NCBI RefSeq assembly: GCF_008312835.1
Contig: NZ_VSKS01000002.1
Coordinates: 1 to 64,000, forward strand
DNA from: Streptomyces marokkonensis
Lineage (GTDB): Bacteria; Actinomycetota; Actinomycetes; Streptomycetales; Streptomycetaceae
Length of the DNA: 64,000 nucleotides
Reading direction: 5' to 3'
Made by a program: the position numbers and the translations under genes. Positions 50,924 to 58,943 of the stretch are shown in pieces; position 1 is the stretch's first letter; the number at the start of each line of letters is the position of its first letter. The notes beneath the pieces are model-generated. The model was not told the origin of the DNA. It was given only the letters and a program-made list of their open reading frames with translations, and did not search any database.

Positions 50924-51862
50924 ATGAGCACCAACTCCCGTCTCCGCTCCTTCGGTTCGCGCGAGGTCGGCCCCGGGCGCCCGGTCTACATCTGCGGCGA
51001 GATCGGCATCAACCACAACGGTGAGCTGGAGAACGCCTTCAAGCTCATCGACGTGGCCGCCGAGGCCGGCTGTGACGCCGTCAAGTTCCAGAAGCGCACC
51101 CCGGAGATCTGCACCCCGCGTGACCAGTGGGACATCGAGCGCGACACTCCCTGGGGCCGGATGACCTACATCGACTACCGCCACCGCGTGGAGTTCGGCG
51201 AGGACGAGTACCGCCGGATCGACGAGTACTGCAAGGAGAAGGGCATCGACTGGTTCGCCTCCCCGTGGGACACCGAGGCCGTCGCCTTCCTGGAGAAGTT
51301 CGACGTCCCGGCCCACAAGGTCGCGTCCGCGTCCCTCACCGACGACGAGCTGCTGCGCGCCCTGCGCTCCACCGGCCGCGCGGTCATCCTCTCGACCGGT
51401 ATGTCCACCCCGCGCCAGATCCGCCACGCGGTCGAGGTCCTGGGCTCGGACAACATCCTGATGTGCCACGCCACTTCGACGTACCCCGCGAAGGCCGAGG
51501 AGCTGAACCTCCGCGTGATCAACACGCTGGAGAAGGAGTTCCCGAACGTCCCGATCGGCTACTCCGGCCACGAGACCGGCCTGCAGACCACCCTCGCCGC
51601 CGTCGCCCTCGGTGCCGCGTTCGTCGAGCGCCACATCACCCTCGACCGCGCCATGTGGGGCTCCGACCAGGCCGCCTCCGTGGAGCCGCAGGGCCTGACC
51701 CGGCTGGTCCGCGACATCCGCACCATCGAGGCGTCCCTCGGCGACGGCGTGAAGAAGGTCTACGAGTCCGAGCTGGGCCCGATGAAGAAGCTGCGCCGCG
51801 TCGCCGGCGTGGTGGCCGAGGCGGAGATCGCCACGGCCGCGGGCGAACCGCTGTCCGTCTGA
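50924..51862 (+). CDS. nonulosonate (Kdn/sialic acid) synthase, NeuB family, lacking the SAF domain
   Basis: 312 aa, ATG 50924. TIM-barrel PEP-condensing synthase: YICGEIGINHNGELENAF, VKFQKRTPEICTP, KVASASLTDDELL, ILSTGMSTPRQI and IGYSGHETGLQTTL are all NeuB motifs. It stops at MKKLRRVAGVVAEAEIATAA, whereas normal NeuB proteins (about 340-350 aa) continue with a SAF/antifreeze-like domain that lends an arginine to the acyl-sugar pocket. This suggests a substrate other than ManNAc, for example mannose or mannose 6-phosphate to give Kdn. It is co-transcribed with the CMP-synthetase/phosphatase. Confidence 0.9.
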   Translation: MSTNSRLRSFGSREVGPGRPVYICGEIGINHNGELENAFKLIDVAAEAGCDAVKFQKRTPEICTPRDQWDIERDTPWGRMTYIDYRHRVEFGEDEYRRIDEYCKEKGIDWFASPWDTEAVAFLEKFDVPAHKVASASLTDDELLRALRSTGRAVILSTGMSTPRQIRHAVEVLGSDNILMCHATSTYPAKAEELNLRVINTLEKEFPNVPIGYSGHETGLQTTLAAVALGAAFVERHITLDRAMWGSDQAASVEPQGLTRLVRDIRTIEASLGDGVKKVYESELGPMKKLRRVAGVVAEAEIATAAGEPLSV

Positions 51863-51921
51863 CCCGGACCCGGTCCACCCCACCCCACCCCCACCACGAC
51901 GACGGGAACGGTCGTACGTCG

Positions 51922-53010
51922 ATGAGCCCCCGCGCCGGCCGGCCCGGCCCCCGCACTCTCGCCTTCGTCGAGAGCCCGGTACAGCTGCTCAACGTGCTGG
52001 AGTGGGCGCACGCGCACGCGCCCGGCGTGGGGCTCACCCTCGTGGTGCTGTCCCCGGTGGACCCGATGACCCGCGGCCAGCTGCGCCGGATGGCGGAGCT
52101 GGCCCGCGAGGAGGGGCACGAGGTCCGCTGGGAGGAGGCACGCGGGGGAGCGGGCGCCCCGCTGCGGACGGTCGGCGGACTGTCCGGGCCGCTCCGCCGG
52201 GCCACCCGTGTCGTCCTCGGCGACCCCTTCTCGCGCTACGTCCAGCTGCTGCTGACGATCACCCGGGCGCGGGACGTCGTCGTGGTCGACGACGGCACGG
52301 CGACCATGGAGTTCGTCGGGCAGCTGGCCCGCGGCGAGCGGCTGGTGCGCTGGCACCGCAAGGGCGGCCGCCCCGGCCCCCGCGACCTCCTCCTCGCCCC
52401 CGTGTCCGCCGCCGCCCGGCGCCGGCTCACCCCGGGCGGGAGACGCGCGGTGGAGGTCTTCACCTCGATGCCCATGGAGGACACGCCGCCCGGAGTCACC
52501 GTCAGCGCCCACACCTTCGCCTGGACCCGGGACCGCTTCGGCCCGCCCCGCATCACCCAGGGCGCGGACCTGGTGGGCACGTCGCTGGTGGAGACCGGCG
52601 TGGTGGACGGCGACGCCTATCTGGAGGCCGTGCGGTCCCTGGCGAGGACCCACGGCGCCCGGCGCTACTTCGCGCACCGCCGCGAGAGCGCGGAGAAGCT
52701 CCACCGGCTGGCGGTCGAGACGGGCCTGGAGATCGTCCGCCCCGAACTCCCGCTGGAGCTGGTCGCCCGCCGCGGCCCCATCGGCCGCACCGTGCTCAGC
52801 TTCCCGTCCACGGTCGTCCACACCCTCCCCCTCGCCCTGACCGGCACGGACGTCCGCGTCACGGTCTGCGACATAGACCCGGCCTGGCTGACCAGGACGG
52901 CCTCCCCGCGCGCGCGGGGCTTCCTGTCCGGGGTGACGGACTCGGCGCGGGACGTCCACCGGCTCCCGGCGGTGGTGGCGCCGGCCAGGCCCTGCGGTCT
53001 CGGGTGCTGA
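51922..53010 (+). CDS. putative nonulosonate transferase (GT52/polysialyltransferase-like)
   Basis: 362 aa, ATG 51922. The N-terminus TLAFVESPVQLLNVLEWAH and the block VVVVDDGTATMEFVGQL resemble sialyltransferases of the GT52/polysialyltransferase superfamily. The C-terminal half has ARRYFAHRRESAEKL and then VLSFPSTVVHTLPLAL, comparable to the S motif. The usual HP dipeptide is replaced by HR. It lies 59 bases after neuB and ends the plus-strand operon. I consider it a donor-specific transferase, but the family call rests on motifs only. Confidence 0.6.
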   Translation: MSPRAGRPGPRTLAFVESPVQLLNVLEWAHAHAPGVGLTLVVLSPVDPMTRGQLRRMAELAREEGHEVRWEEARGGAGAPLRTVGGLSGPLRRATRVVLGDPFSRYVQLLLTITRARDVVVVDDGTATMEFVGQLARGERLVRWHRKGGRPGPRDLLLAPVSAAARRRLTPGGRRAVEVFTSMPMEDTPPGVTVSAHTFAWTRDRFGPPRITQGADLVGTSLVETGVVDGDAYLEAVRSLARTHGARRYFAHRRESAEKLHRLAVETGLEIVRPELPLELVARRGPIGRTVLSFPSTVVHTLPLALTGTDVRVTVCDIDPAWLTRTASPRARGFLSGVTDSARDVHRLPAVVAPARPCGLGC

Positions 53011-53305
53011 ACCGGCCGCCCGACCCGCCCCGACCCGCCCCGGCTGTCCGCCAGATGAACCGGTCCGCGTGGGCTGGGCCGAGCGTGGTATCCGTGAAGG
53101 AGGCGGATGGGTGCCGGAGCATGACACGGCTGTGACACATGTCATGGTCCGGCAGGTCAGGGGGCCTTCATCCCGCAAAAGGGCGGCGAGTTTACCCATC
53201 CGGATCGACAGCTATGCGTAGGGCAGCCGACTTTTCTTCGCCTGACGGGCTGATTTTTCTTGATCGGGGGTCAGTAACGGGCGTCGGCGCCCTACTCTTC
53301 AAAGG
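53011..53305. other. intergenic region between the glycopolymer locus and the amidohydrolase
   Basis: 295 bases with no gene I can support. The second half (53170-53300) is richer in A and T, with TTTTCTT and TTTTTCTTGATC, and should hold the promoter of the next gene. I see no clear hairpin terminator after 53010. Confidence 0.6.
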
Positions 53306-54541
53306 GTGAAGCCACTGATGTCACTGGAGTCCGAGGTCGACCTCCCCGGCGGAGCGGTGCTCCCCGGAGCGTTGCCCGAGGCCCTGCGTGCCGAGCTGGT
53401 CGCGTTCCGGCGCGACCTGCACATGCACCCGGAGCTCGGCAACCAGGAGTTCCGCACCACCGCCGCGATCAAGGAACGTCTGGAGCGGGCCGGCCTCCGG
53501 CCGCGCGTACTGTCCAGCGGGACCGGCGTGATCTGCGACATCGGAACCGACGGTGGCACCGACTCGGCGATGCTGGCCATGCGCGCCGACATCGACGGCC
53601 TGCCCATCCCCGACATGAAGACCGAGTGCCCCTACCGCTCCACCGTGCCCGACCGTGCCCACGCCTGCGGCCACGACGTGCACACCACCGTGGTGCTGGG
53701 CACCGGCCTCGTCCTCGCCGAACTGCACCGCCAGGGCCTGCTGCCCCGCCCCGTCCGGCTGATCTTCCAGCCCGCCGAGGAGGTGCTGCCCGGGGGCGCC
53801 GCCGACGCCATCGCGGACGGCGCGCTCGACGGCATCGCCCGGATCATCGCCGTGCACTGCGACCCCCGCGTCGACGCCGGCAGGATCGGGCTGCGCCAGG
53901 GCCCCATCACCTCCGCCTGCGACCGGCTGGAGATCGCCCTCGACGGCCCCGGCGGTCACACCGCCCGGCCGCACCTGACCACCGACCTGGTCACCGCCGC
54001 CGCCCGCGTCGTCACCGACGTGCCCGCCCTGGTCGGCCGGCGGATCGACAGCCGCAGCGGACTCGCCGTGACCTGGGGCAGGATCGAGTCGGGCCACGCG
54101 CCCAACGTCATCCCGCAGCACGCCGAGCTGTCCGGCACCGTGCGCTGCCTGGACCTGGAGGCCTGGCGGCAGGCCCCCGACATCGTGGTCGCGGCCATCG
54201 ACGAGGTGGCCAACCTGCACCGCGCCAAGTCGGAGATCAACTACGTGCGCGGCGTCCCGCCCGTGGTCAACGAGGCGGGGGTCACCGAACTGCTGCGCGA
54301 CGCCATGATCGCCCGGCGCGGAGTGGAGTCCGTCGAGGACACCCAGCAGAGCCTCGGCGGCGAGGACTTCTCCTGGTACCTCGAGCGCGTCCCCGGCGCC
54401 ATGGCCCGCCTCGGCGTCCGCACGCCCGGCGAGCGCACCGTGCGCGACCTGCACCAGGGCGACTTCGACGTGGACGAGCACGCGATCACCGTGGGCGTGG
54501 AGCTCTTCACCGCCGCCGCCCTCCTGGACGCGCTCCGCTGA
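53306..54541 (+). CDS. M20 family amidohydrolase
   Basis: 411 aa from GTG 53306 (ATG 53318 is possible). Metal-dependent peptidase/amidase: DLHMHPELGNQEFRT at the N-terminus, ADIDGLPI, the metal ligands in HACGHDVHTT and QPAEEVLPGGA, and the C-terminal GGEDFSWYL. The dimerisation domain lies between about residues 195 and 310. Relatives hydrolyse N-acyl amino acids, hippurate or indole-acetyl-amino acids. The substrate is unknown. It stands alone before the nucleoside uptake genes, with a hairpin after it. Confidence 0.92.
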   Translation: MKPLMSLESEVDLPGGAVLPGALPEALRAELVAFRRDLHMHPELGNQEFRTTAAIKERLERAGLRPRVLSSGTGVICDIGTDGGTDSAMLAMRADIDGLPIPDMKTECPYRSTVPDRAHACGHDVHTTVVLGTGLVLAELHRQGLLPRPVRLIFQPAEEVLPGGAADAIADGALDGIARIIAVHCDPRVDAGRIGLRQGPITSACDRLEIALDGPGGHTARPHLTTDLVTAAARVVTDVPALVGRRIDSRSGLAVTWGRIESGHAPNVIPQHAELSGTVRCLDLEAWRQAPDIVVAAIDEVANLHRAKSEINYVRGVPPVVNEAGVTELLRDAMIARRGVESVEDTQQSLGGEDFSWYLERVPGAMARLGVRTPGERTVRDLHQGDFDVDEHAITVGVELFTAAALLDALR

Positions 54542-54549
54542 GGCCCCTC

Positions 54550-54585
54550 CCGCCCCCGCTCCGCTTGCGTGCCGGGCGGGGGCGG
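54550..54585 (+). terminator. hairpin after the amidohydrolase gene
   Basis: CCGCCCCCGC (54550-54559) pairs with GCGGGGGCGG (54576-54585) around a 16-base loop, 8 bases after the stop codon. Confidence 0.6.
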
Positions 54586-54723
54586 GGCAGCGTGGGGCGC
54601 GTGCAGGCACGCGCGTCATGCCGACCGCCCGTTTCGGTCCCCTACGGCCCTCTGGTTCACAAGGACGTAACCGGCCATCGGCACGAATGGATAACGGCCC
54701 CGCGGAACCCCGTTCCCAGGAGT

Positions 54724-54739
54724 GTCTACGCGCGTTAAT
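54724..54739 (+). promoter_or_regulatory. shared operator-like element, site 1 (first bmp gene)
   Basis: GTCTACGCGCGTTAAT lies 52 bases before the first lipoprotein start. The identical 16 bases precede the second lipoprotein gene at 56024, and the core GTCTACGCGCGT recurs inverted at 57280-57291 before the ABC operon. The half-palindromic core CTACGCGCG suggests binding by a dimeric regulator. Confidence 0.65.
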
Positions 54740-54791
54740 GTGCGCCGAACCGAGCACCCGCTGCGGGGCTTTGGAGAATGGGGAGCTTGAG

Positions 54792-55841
54792 ATGCGTCGG
54801 ATATCCAAACTGACCCGCGTAGCGGTGGGGGTCGCCTCGCTCGCACTCGCCGCCACCGCCTGCGGCGGCACCAGCAGTGACAACGGCGACAGCGGCGGCT
54901 CCAAGGAAGACCTCGGTCTCGCCATCGCCTACGACATCGGCGGCAAGGGCGACCAGTCCTTCAACGACGCCGCCTTCGCCGGCCTGACCAAGGCCAAGGA
55001 CGAGTTCGGCTACAAGACCGCCGACGTGGAGCCCACCGAGGGCGAGACCGACGCGGACAAGGAGCAGCGCCTGGCCTCGCTGGCCCGCCAGGGCTACAAC
55101 CCGGTCATCGGCGTCGGCTTCGCCTACGGCCCCGCCATGAAGGCCGTGGCCGCCAAGTACCCGAAGACCACGTTCGGCATCGTCGACTCCGTGGTCGAGG
55201 GCGAGAACGTCGCCTCCCTCGTCTTCGCCGAGGAGCAGGCCTCCTACCTCGCCGGTGTCGCCGCCGCGAAGGCCACCAAGACCGACACGGTCGGCTTCAT
55301 CGGTGGTGTGGACATCCCGCTGATCCACAAGTTCGAGGCCGGCTACAAGCAGGGCGTGCAGGACACCGACGCCAAGGTGAAGGTGGTCTCGCAGTACCTG
55401 ACGCAGACCGCCGAGGAGGGCGGCTTCTCCAGCCCGGACAAGGGCAAGGCCGCCGCCGAGGGCCAGATCGAGAAGAAGGCCGACGTCGTCTACCAGGCGG
55501 CCGGACTGTCCGGTCAGGGCGTCATCGAGGCCGCCGCGAAGGCCAAGGTCTGGGCGATCGGCGTCGACTCCGACCAGTACCAGCAGGAGGCCCTCGCCGC
55601 GTACAAGGACTACATCCTCACCTCCGCCCTGAAGGACGTCGGCGGCGCGGTGTACGCCCTGGCCAAGTCGGTGGAGGACGAGAAGCCGCTGACCGGCACC
55701 CAGGTCTTCGACCTCAAGGTGAACGGCGTCGGCCTCTCGGAGAGCAACCCGAAGATGGCCGAGGTCCCCGGTCTGACGGACGCCGTGGCCAAGGCCAAGG
55801 AAGGCATCATCGGCGGCTCCATCACGGTCAAGACGGAGTAG
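54792..55841 (+). CDS. BMP-family nucleoside-binding lipoprotein, copy 1
   Basis: 349 aa, ATG 54792. Lipoprotein signal with lipobox LAATAC. The mature protein has the BMP/Med family signature IAYDIGGKGDQSFNDAAFAG, then VEPTEGETDADKEQRL, and VGFIGGVDIPLIHKFEAGY. Such proteins bind purine or other nucleosides for an ABC importer. It is followed by a near-identical family member at 56104 and by the ABC genes, so it should deliver ligands to them. It has its own promoter region and terminator (55865-55900), so it forms a separate transcript. Confidence 0.93.
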   Translation: MRRISKLTRVAVGVASLALAATACGGTSSDNGDSGGSKEDLGLAIAYDIGGKGDQSFNDAAFAGLTKAKDEFGYKTADVEPTEGETDADKEQRLASLARQGYNPVIGVGFAYGPAMKAVAAKYPKTTFGIVDSVVEGENVASLVFAEEQASYLAGVAAAKATKTDTVGFIGGVDIPLIHKFEAGYKQGVQDTDAKVKVVSQYLTQTAEEGGFSSPDKGKAAAEGQIEKKADVVYQAAGLSGQGVIEAAAKAKVWAIGVDSDQYQQEALAAYKDYILTSALKDVGGAVYALAKSVEDEKPLTGTQVFDLKVNGVGLSESNPKMAEVPGLTDAVAKAKEGIIGGSITVKTE

Positions 55842-55864
55842 TTCGCGGTACGGGACATCCGTAC

Positions 55865-55900
55865 GAAGCGGGCGGGCGCCCTCCGGCGCCCGCCCGCTTC
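55865..55900 (+). terminator. strong hairpin after the first bmp gene
   Basis: GAAGCGGGCGGGCGCC (55865-55880) and GGCGCCCGCCCGCTTC (55885-55900) form a perfect 16-bp stem with loop CTCC, 23 bases after the stop. Confidence 0.88.
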
Positions 55901-56023
55901 GGCGTTCCCGGGTCCGCTCACCCACCGCCACCCTCCGTTCGCGATCGGCCAGCCCCGACCACGGCTGGGAACCGTGTTGGGCACGGCCGGATAACAAGGT
56001 GGACAGAAGGGGTTTTCAGGCAG

Positions 56024-56039
56024 GTCTACGCGCGTTAAT
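56024..56039 (+). promoter_or_regulatory. shared operator-like element, site 2 (second bmp gene)
   Basis: GTCTACGCGCGTTAAT is identical to 54724-54739, and the next bases (CTGCG here, GTGCG there) are also similar. It lies 64 bases before the start of the second lipoprotein gene. Confidence 0.65.
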
Positions 56040-56103
56040 CTGCGGCAAAGCCAGCGCCGTAGCTGAACCGTCCCGGCGCTTTGTACGACTAGGAGCACCA
56101 CAC

Positions 56104-57153
56104 ATGCGCCGGATTTCCCGGATCACGGTCGCAGGCGCAGCGACCGCCTCCCTGGCCCTCGCCCTCTCCGCCTGCGGCGGCACCTCGACCTCCTCGAGCT
56201 CCTCCGACGCGAAGGGCGACAAGGGCCTGGCCATCGCCTACGACGTCGGCGGCAAGGGCGACCAGTCCTTCAACGACGCCGCGTACGCCGGCCTGGAGCA
56301 GGCGAAGAAGGAGTTCGGCTACGAGACCGCCGACGTCGAGCCCACCGACGGTGAGACGGACGCCGACAAGGAACAGCGCCTGGTCTCGCTGGCGAAGCAG
56401 GGCTACAACCCGGTCATCGGTGTCGGCTACGCGTACGCCTCCGCCGTGAAGGGTGCCGCGGAGAAGTTCCCGGACACCACCTTCGGCATCGTCGACGACG
56501 CCACGGTCGAGGCCGGCAACGTGGCCGACCTGGTCTTCTCCGAGGAGCAGGCCTCCTACCTGGCCGGCGTCGCCGCCGCCGAGAGCACCAAGACCGACGT
56601 CGTCGGTTTCGTGGGCGGCGTGGACATCCCGCTGATCCACAAGTTCCGCGCGGGCTTCGAGCAGGGCGTCAAGGACACCGACCCGAAGGTCAAGGTCATC
56701 TCGCAGTTCCTGACCCAGACCGCGGAGGAGGGCGGCTTCTCCAGCCCGGACAAGGGCAAGTCCGCCGCCGAGGGCCAGATCGAGAAGAAGGCCGACGTCG
56801 TGTACGCGGCCGCCGGTCTGTCCGGACAGGGCGTCATCGAGGCCGCCGCCGCCAACAAGGTGTGGGCGATCGGCGTCGACTCCGACCAGTACCAGCAGGA
56901 AGCTCTTGCCAAGTACAAGGACTCGATCCTCACCTCGGCGATGAAGGACGTCGCCAAGGCGGTGTACAACCTGGCGAAGTCGGTCGAGGACGGCAAGCCC
57001 GCGACCGGTATCGTCAAGGGCGATCTGAAGACGGGTGAGGTGAGCCTGTCGAACTCCAACCCGAAGTTCGCGGACGACGCCGAGCTCCAGGAAGCCATCA
57101 AGACGGCCAAGGAGAAGATCATCAGCGGCGAGATCAAGGTCAAGTCCAGCTGA
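56104..57153 (+). CDS. BMP-family nucleoside-binding lipoprotein, copy 2
   Basis: 349 aa, ATG 56104, with TAGGAG upstream. The lipobox is LALSAC. The mature part is collinear with copy 1 (IAYDVGGKGDQSFNDAAYAG, VGFVGGVDIPLIHKFRAGF, EEGGFSSPDKGK in both). Differences lie mainly in the N-terminal Ser-rich linker and the C-terminal 45 residues. Both copies keep the ligand-pocket motifs, so both should bind nucleosides, perhaps with different affinity. It is followed by two hairpins and then the ABC transporter genes. Confidence 0.93.
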   Translation: MRRISRITVAGAATASLALALSACGGTSTSSSSSDAKGDKGLAIAYDVGGKGDQSFNDAAYAGLEQAKKEFGYETADVEPTDGETDADKEQRLVSLAKQGYNPVIGVGYAYASAVKGAAEKFPDTTFGIVDDATVEAGNVADLVFSEEQASYLAGVAAAESTKTDVVGFVGGVDIPLIHKFRAGFEQGVKDTDPKVKVISQFLTQTAEEGGFSSPDKGKSAAEGQIEKKADVVYAAAGLSGQGVIEAAAANKVWAIGVDSDQYQQEALAKYKDSILTSAMKDVAKAVYNLAKSVEDGKPATGIVKGDLKTGEVSLSNSNPKFADDAELQEAIKTAKEKIISGEIKVKSS

Positions 57154-57157
57154 GCAA

Positions 57158-57240
57158 CCCTCTGAGGGGGTGTCCTCAGAGGGCCGCGGGGTCGCGACCG
57201 CTGGACGGGGTACGGGGAGCCGGGCTCTCCGTACCCCGTC
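57158..57240 (+). terminator. two tandem hairpins after the second bmp gene
   Basis: First hairpin: CCCTCTGAGG (57158-57167) with CCTCAGAGGG (57174-57183). Second hairpin: GACGGGGTACGGGGAG (57204-57219) with CTCTCCGTACCCCGTC (57225-57240), one mismatch. They may fully or partly separate the abundant binding-protein mRNA from the transporter genes. Confidence 0.75.
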
Positions 57241-57277
57241 GGTCAGGGGCGCCACCCCTTTGTATGCCGTAGGGGCG

Positions 57278-57289
57278 CTACGCGCGTAG
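57278..57289. promoter_or_regulatory. shared operator-like element, site 3 (ABC operon)
   Basis: CTACGCGCGTAG is a perfect 12-bp palindrome. Read on the minus strand, GTCTACGCGCGTAGC shares its first 12 bases with sites 1 and 2. It lies between the bmp2 terminators and the ABC ATPase gene, 15 bases before the GGAG at 57305. Confidence 0.7.
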
Positions 57290-57365
57290 ACGGCCCCCGT
57301 CCCCAGGAGAGTGCGTCATCAACGCGTCCAGCAGCCCTCCGGCCGGAGCGGCGGTCAACGATTCG

Positions 57366-58943
57366 GTGACCGCCGTCGAGCTCGCCGGGATCACCAAGCG
57401 CTTCCCCGGCGTCGTCGCCAACCACGACATCCACCTCACGGTCCGCAAGGGCACCGTCCACGCCCTCGTCGGGGAGAACGGTGCCGGCAAGTCGACCCTG
57501 ATGAAGATCCTCTACGGCATGCAGAAGCCGGACGAGGGCACCATCGCGGTCGGCGGCGAGAAGGTGAGCTTCTCGTCCCCCGCCGACGCCATCGCGCGCG
57601 GCATCGGCATGGTGCACCAGCACTTCATGCTCGCCGACAACCTCACCGTCCTCGAGAACGTCGTCCTCGGCAGCGAGAAGCTCCACGGCATCGGCGCCGG
57701 GGCCCGCCGCAAGATCAAGGAGCTCTCCGAGCGCTACGGCCTCGGCGTCCGCCCCGACGTCCTGGTCGAGGACCTCGGCGTCGCCGCCCGCCAGCGCGTG
57801 GAGATCCTCAAGGTCCTCTACCGCGGCGCCACCACCCTGATCCTCGACGAGCCCACCGCGGTCCTCGTGCCGCAGGAGGTCGACGCGCTCTTCGACAACC
57901 TGCGCGAGCTCAAGGCCGAGGGCCTGTCGGTCATCTTCATCTCCCACAAGCTGGGCGAGGTCCTCTCGGTGGCCGACGACATCACCGTCATCCGTCGCGG
58001 CACGACCGTCGGCACCGCCGTCCCCGCCGAGACCACCGCGCGCCAGCTCGCCGAGATGATGGTCGGCAGCGAACTGCCCACCCCCGAGACGGCCGAGTCC
58101 ACGGTCACCGACCGCCCCGTCATCACCGTCGACAAGCTGCGGCTGACGGCCGCCGGCGGCAAGGTCCTGCTCGACGACATCACCTTCACCATCCACGAGG
58201 GCGAGGTCCTCGGCATCGCGGGCGTCGAGGGCAACGGCCAGACCGAACTGGTCGACGCCCTCATCGGCCTGAAGTCCGCCGACTCCGGCGTCATCCGGCT
58301 GGCCGACGAGGAGATCACCGCCTGGCCCACCCGCAGGCGCCGCGAGCAGGGCATCGGCTACATCCCCGAGGACCGGCACCGCCACGGCCTGCTCCTGGAG
58401 TCCCCCCTCTGGGAGAACCGCATCCTCGGCCACGTCACCGAACGGCCCAACGCCAAGGGCGTCTGGCTGGACCCGAAGGCCGCCCAGGAGGACACCCGCC
58501 GGATCGTCGAGGAGTACGACGTCCGCACCCCCGGCATCGACGTCACCGCGGCCTCCCTCTCCGGCGGCAACCAGCAGAAGCTGATCGTCGGCCGCGAGAT
58601 GACCCACAAGCCGCGCTTCCTGATCGCCGCCCACCCCACCCGCGGCGTGGACGTCGGCGCCCAGGCCGCCATCTGGGACCACATCCGCGAGGCCCGCCGC
58701 GAGGGCCTGGCCGTGCTGCTGATCTCCGCCGACCTGGACGAGCTGATCGGCCTGTCCGACACCCTCCGGGTGATCTACGACGGGAAGCTGGTCGCGGACG
58801 CCGACCCGGCCACCATCACCCCCGAGGCACTGGGCACCGCCATGACCGGCGCCGTCTCCGGACACCTCGAACAGGAAGAGACCCCCGAGACCTCGGCCGG
58901 CGCGTCCCGGTCCCCCGAGTCCGAGGAAGACGAGGCCCGCTGA
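57366..58943 (+). CDS. ABC transporter ATPase with two nucleotide-binding domains (nucleoside uptake)
   Basis: 525 aa from GTG 57366. Two ABC domains in one chain, as in RnsB/NupA-type nucleoside and ribose importers. The first has Walker [24 protein letters not shown] as Q-loop region and LILDEPTA. The second has the degenerate [10 protein letters not shown] and the signature LSGGNQQK. The start is uncertain: no ribosome site precedes GTG 57366, whereas GGAG at 57305-57308 is well placed for an in-frame ATC at 57318 that would add 16 residues (INASSSPPAG). It is followed by two permease genes with overlapping starts. Confidence 0.93.
   Translation: MTAVELAGITKRFPGVVANHDIHLTVRKGTVHALVGENGAGKSTLMKILYGMQKPDEGTIAVGGEKVSFSSPADAIARGIGMVHQHFMLADNLTVLENVVLGSEKLHGIGAGARRKIKELSERYGLGVRPDVLVEDLGVAARQRVEILKVLYRGATTLILDEPTAVLVPQEVDALFDNLRELKAEGLSVIFISHKLGEVLSVADDITVIRRGTTVGTAVPAETTARQLAEMMVGSELPTPETAESTVTDRPVITVDKLRLTAAGGKVLLDDITFTIHEGEVLGIAGVEGNGQTELVDALIGLKSADSGVIRLADEEITAWPTRRRREQGIGYIPEDRHRHGLLLESPLWENRILGHVTERPNAKGVWLDPKAAQEDTRRIVEEYDVRTPGIDVTAASLSGGNQQKLIVGREMTHKPRFLIAAHPTRGVDVGAQAAIWDHIREARREGLAVLLISADLDELIGLSDTLRVIYDGKLVADADPATITPEALGTAMTGAVSGHLEQEETPETSAGASRSPESEEDEAR

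Noticed and set aside
36156-53010. Secondary-metabolite (antibiotic) biosynthetic cluster
   Set aside because: No PKS, NRPS, terpene or RiPP core genes, no resistance or exporter set; enzymes are all of sugar polymer type.
54792-57153. The two bmp genes as an assembly duplication
   Set aside because: The copies differ throughout in both codons and residues and have different linkers, leaders and terminators, so they are real paralogues.
57311-58942. Extension of the first permease frame upstream through the ABC ATPase gene
   Set aside because: It runs in the wrong frame over the clear ATPase; composition is Arg/Pro/His-rich. The permease starts at ATG 58943.
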